Origin: Holophagaceae bacterium
Lineage (GTDB): Bacteria; Acidobacteriota; Holophagae; Holophagales; Holophagaceae
Direction: 5' to 3'
Assembly: GCA_021286765.1 (NCBI GenBank)
Contig: JAJTBS010000001.1
Location: forward strand, 1,116,001 to 1,180,000
Length of the DNA: 64,000 nt
Shown: positions 17,920 through 27,004 of the stretch, in pieces
Position numbering within the stretch: the first letter of the stretch is position 1
How the letters are laid out: each line of letters begins with the position of its first letter
The notes under the pieces: generated by a model
Seen by the model: only the letters and a program-made list of their open reading frames with translations
Told to the model about the DNA's origin: nothing
Database searches by the model: none
Position numbers and translations under genes: made by a program

Positions 17920-19040
17920 TCCACCGTCTGGAGTACGCCGGGTACGACTTCGGCCCGGAGCATCCCTTCACGCCCGCCCGGCTCGCCATGCTCCTGGACC
18001 TCATCCGGAGCCTGGGCCATGCGGCCCCCACCGTGGCGGCGCCAGCCGCCACGCGCGAGGACATCCTGTCGGTCCACGATGAGGCCTTCGTGGAGATGGT
18101 CGAAGCCCTCGACCGGGGCGAGGCCCGGCTCGAAGCTGGGCGCTTCGGCCTGGGCACCCAGGACAACCCCATCTTCCCCGGCATGGATCTCGCCGGCCGA
18201 TGGCTGGCGGGCGGAGCCCTCCACGGAGCGCGGCTGCTGATGGAAGGGGCCGACACGCGCGTGCTCCAGCTGGGCGGGGGCTTGCACCACGCCCAGAAGG
18301 ACCGGGCCGCAGGCTTCTGCCTGTACAACGACCTGGCCGTGGCCATCCGCGCCATGGTGGATCACGGCTGGCGCGTGGCCTACCTGGACATCGACCTCCA
18401 CCACGGCGACGGCGTGCAGAACCTCTTCTACGACCAGGACCGGGTGCTCACCCTCAGCCTCCACGAGACCGGGCACTACCTGTACCCGGGCACCGGCCAC
18501 ATCCACGAACTGGGTACCGGCGCGGCGCGGGGCCTCAGCCTGAACATCCCCCTGGAGCCCTTCACGGAATCCGAGAGTTACCTGGAGGCCTTCGAGGCTG
18601 TGGTGCCCCGGGCCCTGGAGCAGTTCGCGCCCCATGTGCTGGTGGTCCAGGCCGGCGCGGACGCGCACTTCGCCGATCCCCTGGGGGACCTCGCCCTCAC
18701 CACCCAGGCCTTCGAGAGCCTCTACCGCCGCATCCTCGGATTGGCCACAGAACACACCCAGGGCCGCGTGCTCTTCACCCTGGGCGGCGGCTACGAGGCC
18801 CAGGTGGTGGCCCGGGTCTGGACCATCCTCTACCTCACCCTGATGGACCTTCCCATCCCCGAGGCCCTGCCCGAAGCCTGGCTGGCGCGGTGGGAGCACC
18901 TGCTCGGCCCTGAGGTGGGCCACACCCTGCACGACCCGGTGCCCGCCTACCCCGAGTTCCCCGGCCGCGAGGAGCGCAGCCGCCGCAACCGGGATGTGGT
19001 GGACCGCCTGCTGGATTCCCTGCTCCGCTACTGGTTCTGA
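17907..19040 (+). CDS. acuC: AcuC-like histone-deacetylase-fold protein deacetylase
   Basis: A 377-residue class I HDAC-fold hydrolase. The zinc ligands are recognisable by alignment to HDAC motifs: Asp163 and His165 in 'DIDLHHGDG' and Asp257 in 'HFADPLGDL'. The active-site 'GGGLHHAQ' and 'GGGYEAQ' motifs are also present. AcuC removes acetyl groups from acetyl-CoA synthetase lysines in Bacillus. The ATG at 17907 lies inside the end of the CBS-ACT gene, so translation is coupled. It is the last gene of the acu-like set; the ruvA promoter motif follows 24 bp after the stop. Confidence 0.88.
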   Translation: MATLIHRLEYAGYDFGPEHPFTPARLAMLLDLIRSLGHAAPTVAAPAATREDILSVHDEAFVEMVEALDRGEARLEAGRFGLGTQDNPIFPGMDLAGRWLAGGALHGARLLMEGADTRVLQLGGGLHHAQKDRAAGFCLYNDLAVAIRAMVDHGWRVAYLDIDLHHGDGVQNLFYDQDRVLTLSLHETGHYLYPGTGHIHELGTGAARGLSLNIPLEPFTESESYLEAFEAVVPRALEQFAPHVLVVQAGADAHFADPLGDLALTTQAFESLYRRILGLATEHTQGRVLFTLGGGYEAQVVARVWTILYLTLMDLPIPEALPEAWLARWEHLLGPEVGHTLHDPVPAYPEFPGREERSRRNRDVVDRLLDSLLRYWF

Positions 19041-19064
19041 CCGCCACGGCTCTGCGGGCCTTCC

Positions 19065-19072
19065 GCTATCCT
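19065..19072 (+). promoter_or_regulatory. GCTANNCT -10 motif before ruvA
   Basis: GCTATCCT ends 6 nt before the ruvA ATG, with no ribosome site between, implying a leaderless mRNA. A matching -35 is not evident. Confidence 0.4.
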
Positions 19073-19078
19073 CGAAGC

Positions 19079-19666
19079 ATGATCGGACGACTGCGCGGGG
19101 AACTCATCCAGAAGCTGCCAAACCTGGCGCTCGTCGAGTGCGGAGGGGTGGGCTACGCAGCAGCCATCAGCCTCTCGACGTATGGGCTGCTGCCGGAGGT
19201 CGGCACCACGGTGGTGCTGCACACGGAGCTGCTGGTCAGGGAGAACGAGATCTCGCTGCTCGGCTTCTGCGCCCCGCAGGAGCGGGAGCTCTACCGCCTG
19301 CTGATCAAGGTGGATGGCGTGGGCCCGAAGATGGCCCTGGCGGCCCTGGGCGCGCTCTCCCTGGAGGACCTGGTGCAGGCCCTTCGCGGGCGGGACGTCA
19401 AGCTCCTGACCCGCATTCCCGGCGTGGGCAGGAAGACCGCCGAGAAGATGTGCTTCGAGCTGTCGGAGAAGATGGGCGGCCTCACAGGGCTGGACGGCCT
19501 TTCCGGCGGGACCTCAGGCGATCCGTGGGAGGAGAGCCTCCGCTCCGCCCTCACGAACCTGGGCTTCAAGGAGGATGCCGTGCTGCCCGTGGTGGCCGAG
19601 CTTCGCGCCGTGAAACCGCCCCTGGCCGAAGCCATCCGCCAGGCCCTGAAGGCCCTGCAGCGATGA
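19079..19666 (+). CDS. ruvA: Holliday junction helicase subunit RuvA
   Basis: The DNA-binding, junction-recognising subunit of RuvABC branch migration. At 195 residues it is of usual length. The OB-fold domain starts 'MIGRLRGELIQK', the tandem helix-hairpin-helix motifs are 'LIKVDGVGPKMALAAL' and 'LTRIPGVGRKTAEKM', and the C-terminal RuvB-binding three-helix domain contains 'SALTNLGFKEDAVLPVVAEL'. ruvB and ruvC are not in the window. Its stop overlaps the next start (ATGA). Confidence 0.96.
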   Translation: MIGRLRGELIQKLPNLALVECGGVGYAAAISLSTYGLLPEVGTTVVLHTELLVRENEISLLGFCAPQERELYRLLIKVDGVGPKMALAALGALSLEDLVQALRGRDVKLLTRIPGVGRKTAEKMCFELSEKMGGLTGLDGLSGGTSGDPWEESLRSALTNLGFKEDAVLPVVAELRAVKPPLAEAIRQALKALQR

Positions 19667-20589
19667 GCGTCCGCATCCTCGCCACCTCGCCCCTCGTCGG
19701 GTCGGCCCTGGCCGACCTCGGCGCACGCTTCCCGCGCCTGCTCCTGGCTCCCTTCCGTTCCGCCGAATGGAATGCGGCCCTGGCCGAGACCGAGGTGCTG
19801 GTGGCGCTGGTGTCCGAGCCCATCACCCAGGCGGATCTGGATGCCGCGCCGAACCTCAAGGCCCTCGGCACCTACTCCGTGGGCGTCAATCACCTGCCGC
19901 TGAAGGCCTGCGAGGCCCGCGGCATCACGGTGGTGAACACGCCCGGGGTGCTGACCGAAGCCACCGCGGACCTTGCCCTGGCCCTCCTGCTGGCCGTGAC
20001 CCGACGCGTGGCCGAGGGCGAAGCCCTGGTGCGCTCCGGCGCCTGGCAGGGCTGGGCACCGGACCAGCTCCTGGGCAGCGGTCTCGCCGGCAAGACTTGC
20101 GGCATTCTGGGCAGCGGCCCCATCGGCCTGGCCTTCGCCCGGCGCACGTGGGCACTCGGCATGGTCCCGGCCTTCTGGGACCGAAATGGCCAGGGCGGGC
20201 ACGTGGACTTCGGCCCCGGCCGGGCCCGGCGCATGGACCTGTCCGACCTGTTGGCCCGCAGCGCCGTGATCTCCCTCCACTGTCCCCTCACGGAGCAGAC
20301 CCGCGGCCTGCTGGACCGCGCCGCCCTGGAGCAGCTTCCGGAGGGGGCCGTGATCATCAACACTGCGCGCGGCGGCATCCTGGATGAGTCCGCCACCATC
20401 GACCTGCTGGAGTCGGGGCGGCTCGGCGGCGTGGGGCTGGATGTCTACGATGGCGAGCCCAGGATCGACCCGCGGTGGCTCCAGACACCGCGCACCGTGC
20501 TCCTGCCCCACCTTGGCTCGGCCACGGTGGAGACGCGCGCGGCGATGGCCAGCCTGCTATGCGAGGGGCTCGCGGCCGCCCTTGGGTGA
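19663..20589 (+). CDS. D-2-hydroxyacid dehydrogenase
   Basis: A 308-residue NAD(P)-dependent D-isomer-specific dehydrogenase. The substrate domain has 'LGTYSVGVNHLPLKACEARGI'-type sequence; the Rossmann motif is 'GILGSGPIG'; the catalytic Arg is in 'NTARGGILDE' and the catalytic His in 'LPHLGSAT'. Members reduce or oxidise glycerate, glyoxylate, lactate or phosphoglycerate; the short length without an ACT domain argues against SerA. Translation is coupled to ruvA by a 4-bp overlap, a conserved-looking but functionally unexplained pairing. Confidence 0.88.
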   Translation: MSVRILATSPLVGSALADLGARFPRLLLAPFRSAEWNAALAETEVLVALVSEPITQADLDAAPNLKALGTYSVGVNHLPLKACEARGITVVNTPGVLTEATADLALALLLAVTRRVAEGEALVRSGAWQGWAPDQLLGSGLAGKTCGILGSGPIGLAFARRTWALGMVPAFWDRNGQGGHVDFGPGRARRMDLSDLLARSAVISLHCPLTEQTRGLLDRAALEQLPEGAVIINTARGGILDESATIDLLESGRLGGVGLDVYDGEPRIDPRWLQTPRTVLLPHLGSATVETRAAMASLLCEGLAAALG

Positions 20590-20617
20590 TACCCTGGACT
20601 CCCTCACGAGGCATCCC

Positions 20618-22156
20618 ATGGCACGACCCTGGCTCAAGCTGCTCGACCCCGGCCTGACGGCACTCAAGACCGCCGCCGGCACCGCCTTCGAAGACCGCCT
20701 GGCCCTGGCCCGCGCCTACAATGTCCGCGCCCGCCACGAAGAGGCCCGGGAGATCCTGGATCAGCTGCTGGCCGAGGACCGCTCCCACGCCGAAGCCTGG
20801 TTCGAGCGTCTGCTCTGCTTCAGCAACCACGCGGGGGACGAGGAGGGGCAGGAGCTGCTGGGGCAGCTGGAGTCCCTCCGGGATGAACACCCGGCCGCCG
20901 GGGGACATCTCCGCAACCTGGGCTACCTGCGGCTCCTCATGCAGGATCTCGACGGCGCGGAGCTCACGCTGCAGCAGGCCCTGGCCCTGAACGGCCAGGA
21001 TCCCAAGGCCCTCGAACTGGCGGGCCTCGTGCAGCTGCACCTGAACCAGCCCGCGGATGCGAAGGCCTGGCTGCTGAAGGCCCTCAGCCTCAACCCCAAG
21101 GATCCGCGCACCCTGCGCCTGCTGGCCATCGCCATGGAGCAGCTGGGGGACGCCTGCGGCGCAGAGACCCAGCTCCTGGCAGCCCTTCAGGCCGAGGAGA
21201 CCTACTACTGGGGCTGGCACGCCCTGGGAGAGCTGCTCCTCAAGCGGGGCGAACTCGCGGAAGGTCTCCGCTGCGTCCAGCGGGCCCGCAGCCTCCACGT
21301 GTGCGATCCCACCAGCTACTTCATCCTCGCCGAGATCTTCAGCGAGCAGGGCCATCTGGAGCTGGCCCAGGGACAGCTTCACACGCTCATGCTGCTGGCG
21401 CCCCCAGCCCCGGTGCTGGCGGAGGCGCAGGCCCTGCTGGGCGAGCTCAAGCGGGATATGGGCGACCGGGATGGCGCGCTGTCCTACTTCAGCCTCGCCG
21501 CCGAAACCGATCCCGATGCCTCGAATCCCTGGGCGGCCCTGGGCGATATGGCCCGCGAAGAAGGCCGCTGGGACGATGCCCTGCGCTGCTATCGCGAGGC
21601 CCTGATGCGCGAGCCCGATGCCGCCGACCTCCAGGTCCAGCTCGGCTACGTCCTGGTGGAGACCCACCAGGGCACCGCCGCAGAACAGGCCTTCCTCCAG
21701 GCCCTGGAGCTGGATCCCGGTGAATACAGCGCCTACCTGGGCCTCTCCGAGGTCTACCGCTTCGCGAACCGGCGCGAAGACCAGGTGAGCATGGTCGAGC
21801 AGGCCATGACCCTGGCTCCCCAGGATGCCGATGTATGGAACGCATGGGGTGTCGCCCTTGAGGTCACCGACCGCTGGCAGGAGGCCACTGAGGCCTACGA
21901 GAAGGCCCTGAGCCTCGAACCACAGCACCGCAAGGCCGCCAACAACCTCGGATTCGTCCTGGAGAAGCGGATGAACGGCGGTGAACCCGACCTGCGGGCC
22001 CGGGCCACCGAGGCCTGGAAGCAGCGCCTCCTCATCTGCCGCGATGAGGACCAGAGCCTGAAGATGGCCACCGACCACCTCACGAACCTCGGGGTGGACG
22101 ACGACACCATCCGCGAGTGGCTGCGACCGGAGTTTCTGGCGGAATCGGAGGCTTGA
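20618..22156 (+). CDS. Tetratricopeptide-repeat protein
   Basis: A 512-residue protein built almost wholly of TPR units from residue ~20 to ~450 ('ALARAYNVRARHEEAREILDQLL', 'LQQALALNGQDPKALELAGLVQ' and similar, each shown in part), with no signal peptide or catalytic motif. TPR arrays act as protein-binding scaffolds. The ATG at 20618 follows ACGAGG; TACCCT at 20591 may be its -10. It lies 28 bp after the dehydrogenase gene. The function is unknown. Confidence 0.85.
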   Translation: MARPWLKLLDPGLTALKTAAGTAFEDRLALARAYNVRARHEEAREILDQLLAEDRSHAEAWFERLLCFSNHAGDEEGQELLGQLESLRDEHPAAGGHLRNLGYLRLLMQDLDGAELTLQQALALNGQDPKALELAGLVQLHLNQPADAKAWLLKALSLNPKDPRTLRLLAIAMEQLGDACGAETQLLAALQAEETYYWGWHALGELLLKRGELAEGLRCVQRARSLHVCDPTSYFILAEIFSEQGHLELAQGQLHTLMLLAPPAPVLAEAQALLGELKRDMGDRDGALSYFSLAAETDPDASNPWAALGDMAREEGRWDDALRCYREALMREPDAADLQVQLGYVLVETHQGTAAEQAFLQALELDPGEYSAYLGLSEVYRFANRREDQVSMVEQAMTLAPQDADVWNAWGVALEVTDRWQEATEAYEKALSLEPQHRKAANNLGFVLEKRMNGGEPDLRARATEAWKQRLLICRDEDQSLKMATDHLTNLGVDDDTIREWLRPEFLAESEA

Positions 22157-22505
22157 GCCCCGATTCACAGGAGCGTCAACCGAGCGTTTCCAGGCAGTTA
22201 CATGGGGGACCAACGTCCCTGTGGAAAAGCCTGCGGATTGACCCCCTCGATGGGTGCTAAACCCTGTCTGGATACAGATTTCCCAACACAAGTAGGGTAA
22301 ATCCCCATCAATGTAAATTTTTTTATATCAATCTTTAAATTGAAGACGCCAGCAGAATCTGCCGAATGCCTGAACGTCGGGGTTTTCCACATTTTCCGCT
22401 TTCTTTCGCATTGACACGAAAAAGGCCTTGGACCCTTTGGGAGGAGAGGCGAAAACCAGCCTGTCAACCCTTTTTAGTCACCCCGACTATCCGCGCGGGC
22501 AACCT
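22157..22505. other. AT-rich convergent intergenic region with several hairpins
   Basis: A 349-bp gap between the convergent TPR and smc genes. It is the most AT-rich stretch of the window (22310-22345 is nearly all A/T). It contains short perfect hairpins: GGGAC-CAAC-GTCCC (~22205), GGGT-GCTAA-ACCC (~22254) and CTGT-CTGGAT-ACAG (~22264). No convincing ORF is present. It may hold transcription end signals for both genes or a small structured RNA. Confidence 0.4.
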
Positions 22506-25500
22506 TCAGACCAGGGCTTCCGCCTCCCGCAACTGGACGCTCACCAAGCGGGAACAGCCCGCCTCCTCCATGGTCACGCCATAGAGGGTGTCGGCCGCGA
22601 CCATGGTCGGCTTCTGGTGCGTGATGACGATGAACTGGGTATCGGCTTTCATCTTCTGCACCATGGCGGCAAAGCGGCCCACGTTCGCCTCGTCCAGGGG
22701 CGCGTCCACCTCGTCCAGCACGCAGAAGGGGCTGGGCTTGAAGTGGAAGATGGCGAAGAGCAACGAGATGGCGGTGAGGGCCTTCTCGCCGCCGCTCAGC
22801 AGGGTCAGGGCCTTGGCGGTCTTGCCAGGAGGCTGCGCCGTGATCTCGATGCCGCACTCCAGCAGGTTCTTGGGGTCTTCCAGGCTGAGGTGGGCGCTGC
22901 CGCCGCCGAAGGCCTCCCGGAAGACCTCCTGGAAGCGGCTGTTCACGAAATCGAAGGCCTCGCGGAAGCGCTCCTCGCTGGTGGCGTTGATCTCCTGGAT
23001 GGTGGCCTCGAGGTTGCCGATGGCCGCCGTGACGTCCGCGCGCTGCTCGTCCATGAAGGCCATGCGTGTCTCGGCTTCTTCGAGTTCCTGGATGGCCAGG
23101 GGATTCACGCCGCCCAGGTCCATGCGCCGGCCCTGCAGCTCGTTCAGGCGCGTCTGGTGGACCAGCTCGCCCTCTTCCCAGGCCTCCCGCTCCTGCTCGC
23201 TGAGGCCATTCAGGAAGGCGGGTACCTCCAGGCCCAGTGCAAGCTCCACTTCCTTGGCCAGGGCCTCCTGGCTGCCCTGAACCTGTGCTCCGTGGAGGAG
23301 CACCTCCTGGTGCTGAGCGCGGGCGTTCTCCAGAGCCTCCTGGAATTCCCGGGCCGAGCGCTCCTGGACCCGCAGGGCCTCCTGATCCAGTTCGAGCCTG
23401 GGCTGGGCTTCGCGGGCCTGGGTCTGCACGCCCTCCCGCTCCAGCAGCAGCACCTGGGATTCCGATTCCAGCTCGGCGAGGCGCCCCTGGCAGGCCTCCA
23501 TGCGCTCCACCTGCTCCATGGCTTCGACTCCCAGCCGCTGCCGTTCGGCCTCCAGGTCGAAGCGGCCCCGCTGGGCCAGCTGCAAGTGGCGTTCGTGGCC
23601 ATCCCGCTCGGCCCAGGCGGCGTCCCGGCCGCGAGCGGCCTCCAGGCGCTCCTCGCGGCGCTCGTCAAGGCGCTGGCGGGCCTCCCGGACCCGGATCTCG
23701 GCCTCTAAAACGGCCTGATCCAGGGCCGCATCGCCGGCCTCCTCGGGATGTTCGTCCAGCTCGCGCAGCAGCCCCTGCAACCGCTTGATCTCCGTCTCGA
23801 TCTGCTCCCAGAGGGTGTCGGCCCGTTCGCTCGCGGACCGGATTTCGGAGAGCTGCACCTGGAGCGAGGTCTGCTGGGACTTGAGCCCATCCGTCCGCCG
23901 CCTGAGGGACCGCAGATCCTCCTCGATCTCCAGGGATCGCGCCCTTGCGGCACGCGCCTCGTCCCCTCCCCGCCCGCGCTGGGCTTCCAGTTCCTCCAGC
24001 CGGTCCAGCAGCGCCTCGCGGGTGCCCCTGGCCTCTTCCTGCTCGGCTCGCAGCTTGATCGGGGACGCCGCCGGCGCGGAGATGCCCAGCTGCAGGGGGC
24101 CGAAGGGCAGTCGGATGAAGCCCGGGGAGACGAAGGCCAGGTCCGGATGCAGCACCGCCAGCTGTGGCAGGGCCTCGTCGGCGCACCGGAAGGCTCGGTC
24201 CAGGAGGGTCTGGAGGGGCCGGTTGGCAGAGGTCCAGCGCACGTGGCTCCGCAGCGGCTCGCAACCGTCCGGCGTGGGCGGCACGGGCACCTCGCCTTCG
24301 AGGGCCAGCAGCAGGTGGCCCGGCGCCGCCGCGGCCCGGAGCGCCAGATCGGGGTCCGCGGATAGGGCCTGGACCCACATGCCGAGCAGCCGCTCCAGGT
24401 CCGGCCGCAGGGCCTCGTCCACCACCAGCAGCTCGACGAGGGCGTTGGGACGGACGCCCTGCTCGCGAAGCCAGGCCAGGCCCTTGCGCAGCTCCTCGTC
24501 GCCGAAGCTCTGGGTGAGCAGATCCGAGATCTGGCGGAGACGCCGCTCGGCGGCATCCAGCTCCGCCTCGGCGCGATGGTGATCCTGGGCCAGCGTCCGC
24601 TGAGCCTCCTCCAGGGCCTCGGTGCGCCGGCGCTGATCAAGGGCGGCCTCCTCGGCCTGGTCCAACTGTGCCTGCTGCCCTTCCAAGGAACGGTTCACCT
24701 GGGCGGCTTCGGCCTGCAGGCTCTCCAGGCGCGGAGCCCGAACGGATTCCTCGTGATTCAAGGCGTCGAGGCGACCCTCGAGCTGCGCGACCTGGCTCTG
24801 GAAGCCCAGCCTCTGCTTCTGGCGGGCCAGTGCCTCTTTCTGACTCTCAGCCTTTTGCTCGCGAAGAGCATGGAGTTCCGTTTCCATGTGGCGGAGGGAG
24901 CCCTGGGCGAGGGACACGGTCTCCTCAGCCTTGGCCAGCTGGGCCTCCCAGCCGGCAAGGCGGTCCGAGGCCTCCTTCAGCAGGGCCTCCAGGGCCGAGA
25001 AGGAATCGCCGGACTCGGCCAGGCGGTCTGAGAGAGCCTGGATGCGCTCCTGCAGGCGGCCCTGCTGTCCCTCGGCCTCAAGCCGGCGCTCCTCCTGGAA
25101 GCCCCGCTCCTGCTCCGCCAGCTGGAGGCGCTGATCCAGGGCCAGCATTGCGCTGGACCGCTTGGCCTGGGCCTGCTGCTGCTCGTCCACAGACAGGCGC
25201 AGGGCCTCGACCTCGGAGGCTTTTTCGGAAACCTGGGCCGTGAGTTCCGCCACGCGGCGCTCGGTCTGGTCCAGCTGATCGAGGATGCGGAGCTTGGCCG
25301 CCTCCAACTCGACGGCCTTGCCCGCGAGCAGGATGCGCTGCGTGGACTTGATCTCCGCGTCGAGTTCCTTCGCCTTGCGGGCCCGGGAGGCCTGGCGCCG
25401 CAAAGAGTCCATCTGCTTGTTCAGCTCGAAGAGGATGTCATCGAGCCGCTGGAGGTTGGCCTTGGTCTCCTCGAGCCGCTTCTCTGCATCGGTGCGGCGC

Positions 25501-26015
25501 AGCTTGTAGCGGGTGATGCCGGCCGCCTCCTCCAGCAGGAGGCGCCGGTCCTTCGGCTTGCTGCTCAGGATGAGGTCGATCTGCCCCTGCTGGATGAAGC
25601 TGTAGGCCCGCGTGCCCATGCCCGTGTCGAGCAGCAGGTCCTGGACGTCCTTGAGCCGCCCTTCGCGGCCGTTGATGCGGTACTCGCTGCCCGTATCGCG
25701 GAAGAGACGCCGCGAGATGGCCACCTCGCGGGTGGCGCCCGGCAGGGCCGGATCCGGCATCTCGAGGATCAGCTTCACTTCGGCGAGGCCCATGGGCCGG
25801 CGCTGGGCCGTGCCCGCGAAGATCACATCGGCCATCTCGGAGCCGCGCATCATGGAGGCCCGCTGCTCCCCAAGCACCCAGGCCAGGCTGTCCGAGATGT
25901 TGGATTTGCCACAGCCGTTCGGCCCGACCACCGCTGTCATCCCACCCGGGAAGCTGAGCTTCTGGGCATCGGCGAAGGACTTGAATCCATGGAGTTCGAG
26001 GGAGATCAGGCGCAC
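22506..26015 (-). CDS. smc: Chromosome segregation protein SMC
   Basis: The ATPase of the SMC-ScpAB condensin-like complex, 1169 residues from this start. The N-terminal head has Walker A 'GPNGCGKSN' and 'SMMRGSEMADVIFAGT'; long coiled coils (~165-480 and ~660-1000) flank a hinge near 490-650; the C-terminal head has the signature 'LSGGEKALTAI' and Walker B 'FCVLDEVDAPLD'. The GTG at 26015 gives the conserved N terminus (RLISLELHGFKSF) with GGAG 10 nt upstream; the frame also has ATG at 26063. It is divergent from the pilus-like operon. Confidence 0.95.
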   Translation of the reverse strand: MRLISLELHGFKSFADAQKLSFPGGMTAVVGPNGCGKSNISDSLAWVLGEQRASMMRGSEMADVIFAGTAQRRPMGLAEVKLILEMPDPALPGATREVAISRRLFRDTGSEYRINGREGRLKDVQDLLLDTGMGTRAYSFIQQGQIDLILSSKPKDRRLLLEEAAGITRYKLRRTDAEKRLEETKANLQRLDDILFELNKQMDSLRRQASRARKAKELDAEIKSTQRILLAGKAVELEAAKLRILDQLDQTERRVAELTAQVSEKASEVEALRLSVDEQQQAQAKRSSAMLALDQRLQLAEQERGFQEERRLEAEGQQGRLQERIQALSDRLAESGDSFSALEALLKEASDRLAGWEAQLAKAEETVSLAQGSLRHMETELHALREQKAESQKEALARQKQRLGFQSQVAQLEGRLDALNHEESVRAPRLESLQAEAAQVNRSLEGQQAQLDQAEEAALDQRRRTEALEEAQRTLAQDHHRAEAELDAAERRLRQISDLLTQSFGDEELRKGLAWLREQGVRPNALVELLVVDEALRPDLERLLGMWVQALSADPDLALRAAAAPGHLLLALEGEVPVPPTPDGCEPLRSHVRWTSANRPLQTLLDRAFRCADEALPQLAVLHPDLAFVSPGFIRLPFGPLQLGISAPAASPIKLRAEQEEARGTREALLDRLEELEAQRGRGGDEARAARARSLEIEEDLRSLRRRTDGLKSQQTSLQVQLSEIRSASERADTLWEQIETEIKRLQGLLRELDEHPEEAGDAALDQAVLEAEIRVREARQRLDERREERLEAARGRDAAWAERDGHERHLQLAQRGRFDLEAERQRLGVEAMEQVERMEACQGRLAELESESQVLLLEREGVQTQAREAQPRLELDQEALRVQERSAREFQEALENARAQHQEVLLHGAQVQGSQEALAKEVELALGLEVPAFLNGLSEQEREAWEEGELVHQTRLNELQGRRMDLGGVNPLAIQELEEAETRMAFMDEQRADVTAAIGNLEATIQEINATSEERFREAFDFVNSRFQEVFREAFGGGSAHLSLEDPKNLLECGIEITAQPPGKTAKALTLLSGGEKALTAISLLFAIFHFKPSPFCVLDEVDAPLDEANVGRFAAMVQKMKADTQFIVITHQKPTMVAADTLYGVTMEEAGCSRLVSVQLREAEALV

Positions 26016-26108
26016 GCAGTCAGCGCTCCGGGTCAGGCGGATGGGAACATCTCCCTCCATCATTCCACATCACGCGTAAGATCCCATCGCAGCTTGCGGA
26101 AGGCCCCC

Positions 26109-26137
26109 TTGGGAAACGACCGGAAGCCCGGTAGACT
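26109..26137 (+). promoter_or_regulatory. Promoter of the pilus/secretion operon
   Basis: TTGGGA (26109-26114), a 17-bp spacer and TAGACT (26132-26137), 135 bp before the first gene (GTG at 26273). The leader is long enough for regulation, but no riboswitch or obvious operator was recognised. Confidence 0.55.
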
Positions 26138-26272
26138 CGGGGTTCCCCAGGCCAGTCAGGAGTCACCTGTGCAGCCTTTTCCAGCCCCCCCGCGCGCCAT
26201 GGCGGCACCCGACCGGCCAGGAGCCGGCGCCATCCCGTGCGGAGAAAGCCGCCTTGAGGCAGGGGACCGCTC

Positions 26273-27004
26273 GTGAAACTCCCCCTCCTGGCCCCGCCGG
26301 ATGCCTCCCTGCTCTGGCTGGAGGCCCATCGGATCGTCGCGGGCAGCCACCGGCGCCCCCTGAGCGCCCTCCCGACCGAAGATCAGCTGGCCCAGGCCCT
26401 GGCCGCCCTGCCCCAGGGGCCCACGCGCTGGGTGGTGGAGGACCTCTGGACCCCGTCGATCCTGCTTCGCGAGCTGACGGAACTGCCCAAGGGAGCCGAG
26501 GCCCAGGAGGCCTTCTTCCGCTGGCGGTTCATGCAGGCCCTGGCCCTGGAGGTGCCGCACTTCGTCCAGGCCCTGGAGGTCGATCCCGGCGTCTGGCTCA
26601 CCTCCGGCATCCCCGAGGAGCTGCGGGAGACCCTGCTCCAGCTCGGCCTTCGGCTTGAGCGGAACCTCCACAACCTCACCCCCCGTTGGCTGCACCTCTA
26701 CAACCTGCTGGCCCCCTCCCTTGACCTCCCCGGCATGCTGCTCTCCCTGAGCCCCGTTGAACCCGGTCGGTATGCCGGCACCCTCGTGGCGTGGGGCCGA
26801 ACCCTCTGCCTGCTGCGGCAGTGGTCCGAACCCATGACGCCTGAGGCATGGCTCGAAGAGCGCATCGCCCCCAGCGCCGCTTTCCTCCAGCGGGAATCCC
26901 GCACCCCCCAGCAGCTCTTCGTCTGGGGTGCTCCCGCTTGGCCTGAGAGCAGCCTGCCCACCCGCCTCCTGGATGACCGCTCGGTGCTCGGGGAGGCGCG
27001 CTGA
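26273..27004 (+). CDS. Unrecognised first gene of pilus/secretion operon (PilM position)
   Basis: A 243-residue soluble protein starting at GTG. It occupies the position of PilM/GspL in pilMNOPQ-type operons but is shorter than PilM (~350) and I cannot see the actin-like ATP-binding motifs. It has mixed alpha/beta character, e.g. 'RWVVEDLWTPSILLRELTELP' in part, and no signal peptide or membrane segment. The stop overlaps the pilN-like start by 1 bp. It may be a highly divergent PilM/GspL cytoplasmic domain or an unrelated replacement. Confidence 0.7.
   Translation: MKLPLLAPPDASLLWLEAHRIVAGSHRRPLSALPTEDQLAQALAALPQGPTRWVVEDLWTPSILLRELTELPKGAEAQEAFFRWRFMQALALEVPHFVQALEVDPGVWLTSGIPEELRETLLQLGLRLERNLHNLTPRWLHLYNLLAPSLDLPGMLLSLSPVEPGRYAGTLVAWGRTLCLLRQWSEPMTPEAWLEERIAPSAAFLQRESRTPQQLFVWGAPAWPESSLPTRLLDDRSVLGEAR

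Noticed and set aside
22195..22290. Resemblance to a SAM-I-type riboswitch (GGTGCTAA...CCTG core)
   Set aside because: The closing P1 stem and kink-turn could not be built, and no plus-strand gene lies downstream; the next gene is convergent smc.
22198..22467. An 89-codon ORF on the minus strand in the AT-rich gap
   Set aside because: No ribosome site, no recognisable family and poor codon use; the gap is better described as non-coding.
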